Shown piece after piece: positions 7,703 through 15,544 of a DNA stretch of 64,000 bases (position 1 is the stretch's first letter; the number at the start of each line of letters is the position of its first letter). The translations under genes and the position numbers were made by a program. The stretch spans positions 1 to 64,000 of the forward strand of contig NZ_KI519475.1 in NCBI RefSeq assembly GCF_000482705.1. Direction: 5' to 3'. The notes below the pieces were generated by a model. It made no database searches and had not been told where the DNA came from. It worked only from the letters and a program-made list of their open reading frames with translations. This DNA is from Glycomyces arizonensis DSM 44726 (GTDB lineage: Bacteria > Actinomycetota > Actinomycetes > Mycobacteriales > Micromonosporaceae).

Positions 7703-9265
7703 GTGGCTACGAGCCTGGAACGCCCAGCAGAGCAATACCCAGCCGGGAAGTACGAACGGACGGGGACCTACGTGGGTGGTACGCAGAAGGACGGAGATCC
7801 ACAGCTCGTCACCAACGGCGTCACCCGGTCAGCGTGGCGCCGCCTCGTCCGCGCCTCCAACTGGCACCGCTCCTACCAGGCCGCGCTGGTGGGCGTCGAC
7901 CTGCTCGCCGCCCTCGCCGCCTCCGCCGTCGCCGTCAACCTCACCCCCCACTCCCACGCCGGGTTCCACACCAACGAGCAGGTGGCCTTCTACTACCTGA
8001 CCGTCTGGCTGCTGCTGCCCACGGCCTGGCTTTTGACGCTGTGGGGCACCGGCGCCTACGACCGCCGCTACCTCGGCCTGGGCAACGACGAGTTCAAGCG
8101 CGTCATCCGCGCCTCCCTGTTCATGCTCGCCCTCGTCTCCTTCCTCGCCCTCACCTTCAAGGCCGACGTCTCCCGCGCCACCGTCGCCGTCATCCTCGCC
8201 GCCGGGGCCATCCTCATCGCCGCCTGCCGCTACGGCGCCCGCCTCGGCCTGCACAAGATGCGCGAGGCCGGACGCGCCGTCCAGCGCGTCCTGCTCATCG
8301 GCTCCTACCCCGAGGCCCTGGAGGTCTACCGCACCGTCCGCCGCGCCCCCGCCGCCGGGCTCGTCCCCGTCGGCATCTATGTCACCGAGGGCGCCTCGTC
8401 GGTGCGCAACCTGGAGACGCCCGTCCCCGTCTTCGCCGGGACCGACGTCGTCACCTGCGCCGAGCAGCTCGAAGCCGACACGCTCGCCGTCTGCGGCACC
8501 GCCTCGGCCGAGGCCGGGGACCTGCGCCGCCTCGCCTGGCAGCTCGAGGGCACCGGCCGCGACCTCGTCGTCGCCCCCCAGCTGACCGACATCGCCGGGC
8601 CCCGCGTCCACATCCGCCCCGTCGAGGGCCTGCCGCTCCTCCACGTCGAGGAGCCCAAGATCTCCGGCGTCGGCTGGCTCATCAAGAACATCCTCGACAT
8701 CTCCTGGTCGGTGCTCGGGCTGATCATCCTGTCCCCGCTGTTCCTGGCCGTGGCCATCGCCATCAAGGTCGACAGCCCCGGCCCGGTCTTCTTCCGCCAG
8801 TCGCGCGTCGGCCGCGAGGGCGACACCTTCCGCTGCTGGAAGTTCCGCACGATGTACATCGACGCGGAGGACCGCCAGGCCGCGCTCATGATGCACAACG
8901 AGACCGACGGCCTGTTGTTCAAGATGAAGGACGACCCGCGCATCACCCGCGTCGGCCGGTTCCTGCGCCGCACCTCCATCGACGAGTTCGCCCAGCTCAT
9001 CAATGTCGTCCGCGGCGAGATGAGCCTCGTCGGCCCCCGCCCGCTGCCCGCCGAGAACGGCGACTTCCTCGGCGACGTCCGCCGCCGCCTGCTCGTGCGG
9101 CCCGGCATCACCGGCCTGTGGCAGGTCTCGGGCCGCTCCGACCTGTCCTGGGACGACGCGGTCCGCCTGGACCTGTACTACGTCGACAACTGGTCGCTGA
9201 CGACCGACTTGCAGATCCTCTTCCGCACCGTGGCGGTAGTGTTGCGCCGACGAGGGGCATACTGA
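7703..9265 (+). CDS. polyprenyl-phosphate sugar phosphotransferase (exopolysaccharide initiation)
   Basis: A 520-residue membrane enzyme expected to transfer a sugar-1-phosphate from a UDP-sugar to undecaprenyl phosphate, starting polysaccharide assembly. Four N-terminal membrane segments are visible between residues about 50 and 180. A nucleotide-binding-like domain follows to about 310. The bacterial sugar transferase domain then covers 320-520, with the entry helix NILDISWSVLGLIILSPLFL and motifs GPVFFRQSRVGREG, FRTM, DEFAQLINVVRGEMSLVGPRP and RPGITGLWQVSGR. Length fits the WbaP/CpsE class. The start is GTG 7703 after a weak AGGGA. The epimerase gene follows 51 bases later. Confidence 0.9.
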   Translation: MATSLERPAEQYPAGKYERTGTYVGGTQKDGDPQLVTNGVTRSAWRRLVRASNWHRSYQAALVGVDLLAALAASAVAVNLTPHSHAGFHTNEQVAFYYLTVWLLLPTAWLLTLWGTGAYDRRYLGLGNDEFKRVIRASLFMLALVSFLALTFKADVSRATVAVILAAGAILIAACRYGARLGLHKMREAGRAVQRVLLIGSYPEALEVYRTVRRAPAAGLVPVGIYVTEGASSVRNLETPVPVFAGTDVVTCAEQLEADTLAVCGTASAEAGDLRRLAWQLEGTGRDLVVAPQLTDIAGPRVHIRPVEGLPLLHVEEPKISGVGWLIKNILDISWSVLGLIILSPLFLAVAIAIKVDSPGPVFFRQSRVGREGDTFRCWKFRTMYIDAEDRQAALMMHNETDGLLFKMKDDPRITRVGRFLRRTSIDEFAQLINVVRGEMSLVGPRPLPAENGDFLGDVRRRLLVRPGITGLWQVSGRSDLSWDDAVRLDLYYVDNWSLTTDLQILFRTVAVVLRRRGAY

Positions 9266-9316
9266 CCGGTTACGAGCAGGTGAACACCGGGGGAACCCTG
9301 ATAATCTGGGGAATTG

Positions 9317-10288
9317 ATGACTTCTTACGGAACAGGCAGCCGAGTACTCGTGACGGGCGGCGCGGGCCTGGTGGGCTCGCACCTCGTCGACGCCTTCCTC
9401 ATGCGCGGCTGCGACGTGACCGCCGTCGACAACTTCTCGACCGGCTCCCGCGACAACCTCGCGGCCCACGAGCACCTGACCGTGGTCGAGGCCGACGTCA
9501 CCGAGGGCCTCGCGGTCGGCGACGAGCCCTTCGACGCCGTCCTGCACTTCGCGTGCCCGGCCAGCCCCGTCGACTTCGCGACGCTGCCGGTCGAGATCCT
9601 CCGCGTCGACTCCGTGGGCACCCTGCACGCGCTCGACCGGGCCCTCGCCGACGGCGCGCGATTCCTGCTCGCCTCCACCTCCGAGGTCTACGGGGACCCG
9701 CTGGTCCACCCGCAGCCCGAGTCCTACTGGGGCAACGTCAACCCCATCGGCGTGCGCTCCTGCTACGACGAGGCCAAGCGCTTCTCCGAGGCCGCCGTGG
9801 CCGCCTACCACCGCCACAAGGGCCTGGACGCGGCCATCGTGCGGATCTTCAACACCTACGGGCCCCGCATGCGCCCCGACGACGGGCGCTTCGTGCCGAC
9901 CTTCATCAACCAGGCACTCGCCGGGGAGCCCGTGACCGTCCACGGCGACGGCTCGCAGACGCGCTCCCTGTGCTACATCGACGACCTCGTCCGCGGCCTG
10001 GTCATGCTCCTGGAGTCCGGCGAGTACGGCCCGGTCAACCTGGGCACCGAGTACGAGCTGACGGTGCGCGAGACCGCCGAGCTCATCATCCGCCTCACCG
10101 GCTCGGCCTCGGTGATCGACTACACCGACCGCCCCTCGGACGACCCCGAGCGCCGCCGCCCCGACCTGAGCGCGGCTCGCGAGCTGCTCGGATACGAGCC
10201 GCAGGTGCACTACGAGCAGGGCCTGAAGACCACCATCGACTTCTTCGCCACCGCCTCGCGGGAGGCGGACGGCACGCCACGCGTGTAA
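9317..10288 (+). CDS. NAD-dependent sugar epimerase/decarboxylase, UDP-glucuronate decarboxylase-like
   Basis: A 323-residue short-chain dehydrogenase-type enzyme. TGGAGLVGSHLVD near the N-terminus is the NAD-binding GxxGxxG. The active-site pair is Tyr and Lys in SCYDEAKRF. The stretch STSEVYGDPLVHPQ with ESYWGNVNPIG matches UDP-glucuronate decarboxylases (UDP-xylose synthesis) better than dTDP-glucose dehydratases. I chose ATG 9317 over TTG 9314 because GGGG sits at a suitable distance. It lies between the sugar phosphotransferase and the LCP gene, so it probably supplies a nucleotide sugar for the same glycan. Specificity is inferred. Confidence 0.82.
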   Translation: MTSYGTGSRVLVTGGAGLVGSHLVDAFLMRGCDVTAVDNFSTGSRDNLAAHEHLTVVEADVTEGLAVGDEPFDAVLHFACPASPVDFATLPVEILRVDSVGTLHALDRALADGARFLLASTSEVYGDPLVHPQPESYWGNVNPIGVRSCYDEAKRFSEAAVAAYHRHKGLDAAIVRIFNTYGPRMRPDDGRFVPTFINQALAGEPVTVHGDGSQTRSLCYIDDLVRGLVMLLESGEYGPVNLGTEYELTVRETAELIIRLTGSASVIDYTDRPSDDPERRRPDLSAARELLGYEPQVHYEQGLKTTIDFFATASREADGTPRV

Positions 10289-10356
10289 CCACGGTGACAC
10301 CCCGTCGCGGCACGCGCGGTCAGCGCCGAGGGGCGGGCGTTGCGTAAGCTGGGCGC

Positions 10357-11460
10357 ATGACCTATTCCGGTTCAAACTACCGGGGCAGCGCCTCGGTTCC
10401 CGGCGGCGACGGCGGCGGGGCCCGCGTCGCCCCGGCGGCGGCCGGCGGGCCGACGCGGCGCGGCCTGATCGGCTCGGCAGTCGGACTCGTGGCCTCCCTC
10501 GCCGCGGCGGGCGGCGGCGCCGCCGTGTGGTCCACCGCCCACGGCGCCAACGACGACCTCGACCGGGCCTTCGACCTCGGCGACATCGAGGACCGCCCCG
10601 AGAAGACCACCGGCGCGATGAACGTCGTCGTCCTCGGCTCGGACGCCCGCAAGGAAGGCGACGACGCCCGCAGCGACACCTGCATCGTCATGCACGTCAA
10701 CGAGGCGGGCACCGAGGCGTACGGGGTCTCGATCCCGCGCGACATGTGGGTCCCCATCCCCGAGGAGCCGGACGCGAAGTACGCCGAGTACACCGGCACC
10801 GAGGCCAAGTTCAACGCCGCCTACTCCTGGGGCGGGGCCAACCTGACCGTCCGCACCATCGAGGAGCTCACCGGCGTGCGCATCGACCACGTCGTGGAGA
10901 TCGACTTCGACGGCCTGGTGGAGGTCGTCGACGCGCTCGGCGGCGTCGAGATGAACGTCCAGCACGCCGACGCCGACGCATACTACGACGAGAGCGGCGT
11001 GACCTCGATCCACCCGCCGTACCGCTACTTCGAGGCCGGGCCGAACCTGCTCAACGGCGAGGAGGCGCTCGACTACGTGCGCCAGCGCAAGCAGTACGCC
11101 CGCGGCGACTTCGACCGCATGCGGCACCAGCAGGAGCTCATCAAGGCCATCATGGACTCGGCGGTGACGGCCGACGTCGTCACCTCGCAGTCGAAGCTCA
11201 CCGCGTTCATCGAGTCGGTCTCGGACGCGGTCAAGGTCGACACCGAGTTCAACGCGGTCGAGACCGGCATCGAGTTCATGCACCTGCGCAGCGACGACAT
11301 CGTCTTCATGACCATGCCGACGGTCGGCGGCGGGCCGTCCGGCGTCGCCGTCGACGAGGAGCTCGCCCCCAGCCTGTGGGAGGCGCTGAAGGACGACACC
11401 GTGGGCGAGTGGGTCGAGGCGAACCCCGAGGCCGCCGGCCAGGCCGACACCGAGGAGTAA
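10357..11460 (+). CDS. LytR-CpsA-Psr (LCP) family cell-wall glycopolymer ligase
   Basis: A 367-residue membrane-anchored protein. A cytoplasmic Gly/Ala-rich segment precedes one membrane helix at residues about 28-50. The LCP domain follows: NVVVLGSDAR, arginine-containing DDARSDTCIVMHV, SIPRDMWVPIP, FNAAYSWGGANLTVRTIEELTG, then DYVRQRKQYARGDFDRMRHQQ with the conserved Arg residues that contact polyprenyl pyrophosphate. LCP proteins transfer lipid-linked polymers onto peptidoglycan or arabinogalactan outside the membrane. Here it probably attaches the glycan started by the upstream transferase. The C-terminus is acidic. Confidence 0.88.
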   Translation: MTYSGSNYRGSASVPGGDGGGARVAPAAAGGPTRRGLIGSAVGLVASLAAAGGGAAVWSTAHGANDDLDRAFDLGDIEDRPEKTTGAMNVVVLGSDARKEGDDARSDTCIVMHVNEAGTEAYGVSIPRDMWVPIPEEPDAKYAEYTGTEAKFNAAYSWGGANLTVRTIEELTGVRIDHVVEIDFDGLVEVVDALGGVEMNVQHADADAYYDESGVTSIHPPYRYFEAGPNLLNGEEALDYVRQRKQYARGDFDRMRHQQELIKAIMDSAVTADVVTSQSKLTAFIESVSDAVKVDTEFNAVETGIEFMHLRSDDIVFMTMPTVGGGPSGVAVDEELAPSLWEALKDDTVGEWVEANPEAAGQADTEE

Positions 11461-11464
11461 GCCC

Positions 11465-11619
11465 CGGCGGAGGGGTCCGCATTCGCGAGGACGGTCTACC
11501 GACGACCCCGCAGGCGTCATGCTCGCGGCGGAGGCGCCCGCATTCGTGCGGGACGGCCTCGCGTCGCCGCGGTGCGAGCGACGCCCGCACGGAAGCGCCC
11601 GCATGCGCACAGTACGGCC
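11465..11619. repeat. three imperfect ~33-base repeats at an exact 61-base period
   Basis: The anchor CCGCATTCG/CCGCATGCG starts at 11477, 11538 and 11599, so the period is 61 bases twice. Conserved flanks are CGGAGG or CGGAAG on the left and GACGG or TACGG on the right. The second copy contains the small hairpin CCCGCA-TTCG-TGCGGG. Sequence between copies is unrelated. No cas gene is in the window. The 11461-11886 interval holds this array and the AT-rich element and otherwise no supported gene. Confidence 0.6.
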
Positions 11620-11620
11620 G

Positions 11621-11660
11621 TTATATCCTATAATCCGGTTATAGGTTATAGGTTATAGGT
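11621..11660. repeat. AT-rich palindromic element, locus A
   Basis: TTATATCCTATAA (11621-11633) is followed by three exact tandem copies of the heptamer TTATAGG (11639-11659). The surrounding DNA is about 70 percent GC, so the composition change is sharp. The 13-base core recurs at 20832 and, as its reverse complement, at 20857. Confidence 0.85.
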
Positions 11661-11886
11661 AAGTGTTCCCATGTGCGCGAGACGGTCCTCTGCCGCCGCC
11701 CGGGAGGCGATGCCTCGGCCGAGGTGTCCACATCGGCACCAGTGCGACGCATGATGCCGATGTGATGTCTGATTTTGTTGCGCACCAACCGTTCCGTACT
11801 CCAGTGCGGGCCGGTCCCGCACTTTTCCTGCGACTTCATCGGTCGTACCATGATCTGAACGTTCCTTCGATGAAGAGGTTGTGCCG

Positions 11887-12729
11887 ATGAGTGACGAAGC
11901 ACCCACCATCTCCGGCGAAGACCCGCCGTACGTTCCCGATTTCGACATCAGCAAGCCCGCCATCGCCCGCGTCTACGACGCCTCCCTCGGCGGCAAGGAC
12001 AACTTCGCGGTCGACCGCGAAGGAGCGGCCCTCGTTGCGAAGTACGTGCCCGACATCCGCAAGGCCAGCCAGGACAACCGCCGCGGCCTCGCCAAGGGCG
12101 TGGAGTACGTGGCGCGCCAAGGCATCGACCAGTTCCTCGACATCGGCGCGGGCCTGCCCACGATGCAGAACACCCACCAGGTGGCCCAGGCGGTCAACCC
12201 GGACGCGAAGGTCTGCTACGTCGACAACGACCCGATCGTGCTCGCGCACGGCCGGGCCCTGCTGGCGGACGACAAGTCGACGACGATCGTCACCGCGGAC
12301 CTGCGCGACCCCGAGAGCATTCTGGACCACCCCGACGTGCGGAAGATGATCGACTTCGACCGCCCGATCGGCCTCATGGTCGTCGGCCTGATGATGCACT
12401 TCCACCGCGACGAGCACCCCGGCGAGTGGGTCAAGACGCTGATCGACGCCTGCCCGAGCGGGTCCTACCTGCACATCACCGACTTCGCCGACACCGGTTA
12501 CCCGGAGCAGGAGCGGATGGAGCGGTCCTGCATCCAGGCCCTCGGCAACGGATGGATCCGCACGCCCGAGGAGATCGAGGCGCACTTCCAGGGGCTGCCG
12601 CTGGTGGAGCCGGGCATCGAGTACCCCGCCCGCTGGTTCCCCGGCGAGCCCGACCGGGAGGTCCCGGCGGTCGAGGACCTCGAGGAGTGGCAGCGCATCA
12701 TCATGTGCGGCGTCGCCCGCAAGCCCTGA
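11887..12729 (+). CDS. SAM-dependent methyltransferase, DUF574/Methyltransf_19 family
   Basis: A 280-residue cytoplasmic protein of an actinobacterial family of unknown substrate. It begins with the family's SKPAIARVYDASLGGKDNFAVDRE segment (in two parts), then the SAM-binding loop FLDIGAGLPTMQN, the acidic strand VCYVDNDPIVLAHG, and a Rossmann C-terminal part (LMVVGLMMHFHRDE, GSYLHITDF). Length is normal. ATG 11887 is preferred over GTG 11881 because AAGAGG is then about 8 bases upstream. The gene stands alone with a strong terminator behind it. Biological role is not known. Confidence 0.85.
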   Translation: MSDEAPTISGEDPPYVPDFDISKPAIARVYDASLGGKDNFAVDREGAALVAKYVPDIRKASQDNRRGLAKGVEYVARQGIDQFLDIGAGLPTMQNTHQVAQAVNPDAKVCYVDNDPIVLAHGRALLADDKSTTIVTADLRDPESILDHPDVRKMIDFDRPIGLMVVGLMMHFHRDEHPGEWVKTLIDACPSGSYLHITDFADTGYPEQERMERSCIQALGNGWIRTPEEIEAHFQGLPLVEPGIEYPARWFPGEPDREVPAVEDLEEWQRIIMCGVARKP

Positions 12730-12735
12730 CGACCA

Positions 12736-12777
12736 GCACGGAAAAGGCGCGCGGCACGCCGCGCGCCTTTTCCGTGC
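12736..12777 (+). terminator. strong intrinsic terminator
   Basis: Perfect 20-base arms, left arm GCACGGAAAAGGCGCGCGGC, a 2-base loop as drawn, and a TTTT run in the descending arm. It follows the methyltransferase stop by 6 bases. Confidence 0.9.
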
Positions 12778-12841
12778 CAAGAAATATATGTCCTCGAAAG
12801 AGTGAAACTCGTCCGTCGCACAACGCGGTGCGTCGTCACGC

Positions 12842-13726
12842 TCAGTATTGGTCTTTGAGGATCTCGCGCAGGATGCCCGGCGTCTGCGCGGGCTGGGCGG
12901 CCTGCACGCACATGTGCTCCATGGCCGCCTGGTAGGCGTCGACCTCGTCGTCGCGGTCGAGGTACAGGCCGCTGGTGAGGTGCTCGATGTAGATGACGTC
13001 CTTGAGGTCCTCCGAGCCGAACCGCAGCCACGTGAACGGCGCGCCGGCGCCGGAGTGGGCGCCCGAGGAGAAGCGGACGATCTGGATGCGCACGTTCGGC
13101 ATCTCGCAGGCCTTGATGAGCGCCTGGATCTGCTGGCGCATGACCTCCCTGCCGCCGAACGGGCGGTGCAGCGCGGCCTCGTCGATCACCGTCCACAGCA
13201 TGGGCGGGTTGTCCTTCTTGGTGAGGATGTTCTGGCGCGACAGGCGCACGTTGACGCGGTCGTCGATCTCCTGGAGCGGCGTGTGCCCGAAGCCGAGCAT
13301 GAGCAGCGCCCGCGCGTACTCGCGCGTCTGGAGCAGGCCCGGGATGAGCTGCACCTCGTAGGTGCGGATCATCGACGCGGCGCCCTCCAGGTCCAGGTAG
13401 GCGCTGAACCAGTTCGGCAGGGCGTCGCCGTAGCGGTGCCACCAACCGGGCTGGTTGGCCTCCTTGACCAGGGCGAGCAGGCGGCTGAGCTCGTCCTCGT
13501 CGGTGATGCCGTACATCTCCAGCAGGTCCTCGACGTCGCGGACCTTGAAGCCGACGCGGCCGAGCTCCATGCGGCTGATCTTCGACTCCGAGGAGCGGAT
13601 CGCATAGCCCGCGTCCTCGCGCGTGATGTTCTTCGACTCGCGGAGGCGGCGGAGGTAGCCGCCCAGGATCATGCGCAGTGCGGTGGGGCCGCCGGTGCTC
13701 TTCCCGGTCGGGGTCGGCTCACTCAT
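12842..13726 (-). CDS. XRE-family helix-turn-helix regulator with DUF5753 (WhiJ-like)
   Basis: A 294-residue DNA-binding protein. Residues 20-75 form the HTH: LGGYLRRLRESKNITREDAG, then SESKISRMELGRVGF as recognition region. The remainder matches DUF5753: LVPGLLQT-like LIPGLLQTREYARALL, then LSRQNILTKKDNPPMLW and EAALHRPFGG. In Streptomyces such proteins pair with small DUF397 proteins, as in the whiJ locus, and repress developmental genes. A DUF397 gene lies upstream in the same direction at 13849-14094, 122 bases away. The operator is unknown. A toxin-antitoxin role has been proposed for some pairs but nothing here proves it. Confidence 0.9.
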   Translation of the reverse strand: MSEPTPTGKSTGGPTALRMILGGYLRRLRESKNITREDAGYAIRSSESKISRMELGRVGFKVRDVEDLLEMYGITDEDELSRLLALVKEANQPGWWHRYGDALPNWFSAYLDLEGAASMIRTYEVQLIPGLLQTREYARALLMLGFGHTPLQEIDDRVNVRLSRQNILTKKDNPPMLWTVIDEAALHRPFGGREVMRQQIQALIKACEMPNVRIQIVRFSSGAHSGAGAPFTWLRFGSEDLKDVIYIEHLTSGLYLDRDDEVDAYQAAMEHMCVQAAQPAQTPGILREILKDQY

Positions 13727-13848
13727 GTGCCTCTCACCTCCAGTCGATCGATGGAGAGGCGCCCAGGGACGAATAGCTCACCCTGACAGGGTAACCGGAG
13801 GGTCTCCCCGCCAGGGCGAGAGTGGAGCGAGGGTGATGCGCTCCGTTG

Positions 13849-14094
13849 TCAGGCGATCAGGTTGTCGAACTCGCCGTCCTTGGCGCCCTCGAGGAGCGCC
13901 TTGATCTCCGCGATCGTGTAGATGAGGGCCGGGCCCTCGGGGTCGCGGGAGTTGCGGACGGCGACGCCCTGTCCGTCGGGCAGCGCGGCGAACTCGACGC
14001 AGTTGCCTCCGTTGGGGCCGCTGCGACTGCTCTTCTGCCACGTGATCGACGAGGGAAGTTCCCCGGCGGGCATTCCGTTGCGTGCGTTGTCCAT
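13849..14094 (-). CDS. DUF397 small protein, partner of the XRE regulator
   Basis: An 81-residue protein with the family's core ITWQKSSRSGPNGGNCVEFA, then VAVRNSRDPEGPALIYTIAE and an acidic C-terminus. I start it at ATG 14094, where GAAGGA lies 6-7 bases upstream. A longer frame exists but lacks a ribosome site. DUF397 proteins are nearly always next to XRE-DUF5753 genes in actinomycetes and modulate them. The 14095-14599 region separates it from the divergent gene at 14600. Confidence 0.88.
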   Translation of the reverse strand: MDNARNGMPAGELPSSITWQKSSRSGPNGGNCVEFAALPDGQGVAVRNSRDPEGPALIYTIAEIKALLEGAKDGEFDNLIA

Positions 14095-14599
14095 CGAAAT
14101 TCCTTCCACCAATGGCCGGCGAACCGGCCGGTACTTCGATCTTTCGTGTGACCTGCGCACGGATCCGAAGCGAGTCTCGGCGGCGGCCGTTCTTCAGCGT
14201 GAAAGGCCGCGTATCGGGTGTTTCCGACGTTCCCTTTGCTGGTCCAGCCCAGTGTCGCACACTACGCACGGTAGCCTGCACGGTCCTCTTCGCAGGCATC
14301 TGCACGTGCATCCGCCCCGTGTGAATGCATGCTAGGATGAATGTGATACTGCACATAGACACTTCGGCTTGAGATGTGCGATCGTGATCGCAGACTCAAA
14401 ACCGCTAACCGGCGTTCGGCGCGATGCTCGGTGGGGACCCGTCCAAGGGGCCGTGTGATGCGACTCCTTGGACGGCAACCGCGTTCGTCGCACTGGGGCC
14501 CACATCTCACAACCGGATCTCGCTAAGTCGTTACAGAACCGCGCCGGGCCGCACCCCGGCGACAGGTCTCGATCGTCGCCCGGAGAGGGGTTGGGTGCC
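14095..14599. promoter_or_regulatory. 505-base divergent intergenic region with palindromes
   Basis: No supported gene. It has a perfect inverted repeat TGCGATCGTGATCGCA (14377-14392), a likely operator. It also has a hairpin made of GTCCAAGG and CCTTGGAC at about 14438-14472. The AT-rich stretch 14325-14362 (ATGCATGCTAGGATGAATGT) is the best promoter candidate. Confidence 0.45.
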
Positions 14600-14914
14600 A
14601 TGGTGGAACGTCTTCAGACCCAGACGTTGCTGCAGGCAGCCGCGGCAGGAAAGCTGCGGAGCTCTATGTGCCAGCAGGTCATGGCGATCGAGTACGACAG
14701 GAACGGCCAGGCGATATACCGGTGCGCCGGCGCGTGCGGCAAGCACTTCGCCGACGCGAGGCAGGTGCAGGCGGGACTGCTGTGGCACTACCGGGGCCGC
14801 AGCGTGGGCAAGCTCTACGGGCTGCCCGACGAAGAGATCGTGGACGAGATGTTCGCGGCGCTCCAGCTGGCCTGGGTGCGCGACGGCGACATCTACACCG
14901 CGCGCTTCCGCTAG
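14600..14914 (+). CDS. small hypothetical protein with Cys/His cluster
   Basis: A 104-residue protein I do not recognise. From ATG 14600, with GAGAGGGG about 10 bases upstream, it reads MVERLQTQTLLQAAAAGK. It then has Cys at MCQQV, and Cys/Cys/His in RCAGACGKHFADA, which could bind a metal. The C-terminal half (GKLYGLPDEEIVDEMFAALQ) looks helical. GC3 is high, supporting coding. It is divergent from the DUF397/XRE pair. Two hairpins follow. Confidence 0.6.
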   Translation: MVERLQTQTLLQAAAAGKLRSSMCQQVMAIEYDRNGQAIYRCAGACGKHFADARQVQAGLLWHYRGRSVGKLYGLPDEEIVDEMFAALQLAWVRDGDIYTARFR

Positions 14915-14964
14915 CGACGGAAGCGGGCGCGGACACAGAGACTTTGCTCTGTTTGGTGGGAAGA

Positions 14965-14994
14965 CTCGGGGAGGCCGGTGGGGGCCTCCCCGAG
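14965..14994 (+). terminator. hairpin downstream of the small Cys/His protein
   Basis: A 12-base perfect stem (CTCGGGGAGGCC) with a 6-base loop and no T-tract. It may be a weak terminator or RNA-stabilising structure. Confidence 0.5.
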
Positions 14995-15194
14995 CTCCAC
15001 AGGGGCAAGGTTCGGTATGGCCGTGATCGCCACGGGGACATGGCGGTCGGCGGAAGCGCGAACCGCTGAACGGCTCGCCGGCTTCGCCGAGGACGGCTTG
15101 ACCGGCCAGTTTACCAGCAATACCTCGAAGTCGAAACACTCCCGCCTGCCAGGAGATACATCCGAGCGTCGCAGGGGCTCAAGGACATTGAAGC

Positions 15195-15236
15195 AACGAG
15201 TGGAGGACCGGCCGTTTGGCCGGTCCTCCACTCGTT
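15195..15236. terminator. 19-base-pair hairpin terminator
   Basis: A perfect 19-base stem starting AACGAGTGGAGG with loop GTTT, followed by TGT. It lies 280 bases past the nearest upstream stop, so the 14915-15544 interval may hold an unseen transcript. I found no convincing gene there. Confidence 0.75.
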
Positions 15237-15544
15237 TGTCCGCTTGAACGAGGCATCGGGGCCTTGTCGCAGAGTGTGGGAATGAGTCGCGGGCCGCATT
15301 CCATCGCTCGGCGGTGTTACGAGAGGAATGGATCGGCCTTACGAGGACCGCCCGTGACCGATTCTGACCATCGCGGACGGTCGCGATGGGACCCATGCGC
15401 GTGTCGCTGGTTGACGGCGCGGGAAAGCTGTGCCAACTTCAATGAACGCGCTTCGAGCGCCACAACCGAATATGGCCGGTGGGTCGCCGCATTGTTTGGC
15501 GACAGGGGCGACCCACCTTCGCAAACCACGGAAGGAGACCCTCC

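Noticed and set aside
11663-11890. 75-residue frame before the methyltransferase
   Set aside because: No ribosome site or domain, poor codon bias, and it overlaps the likely promoter.
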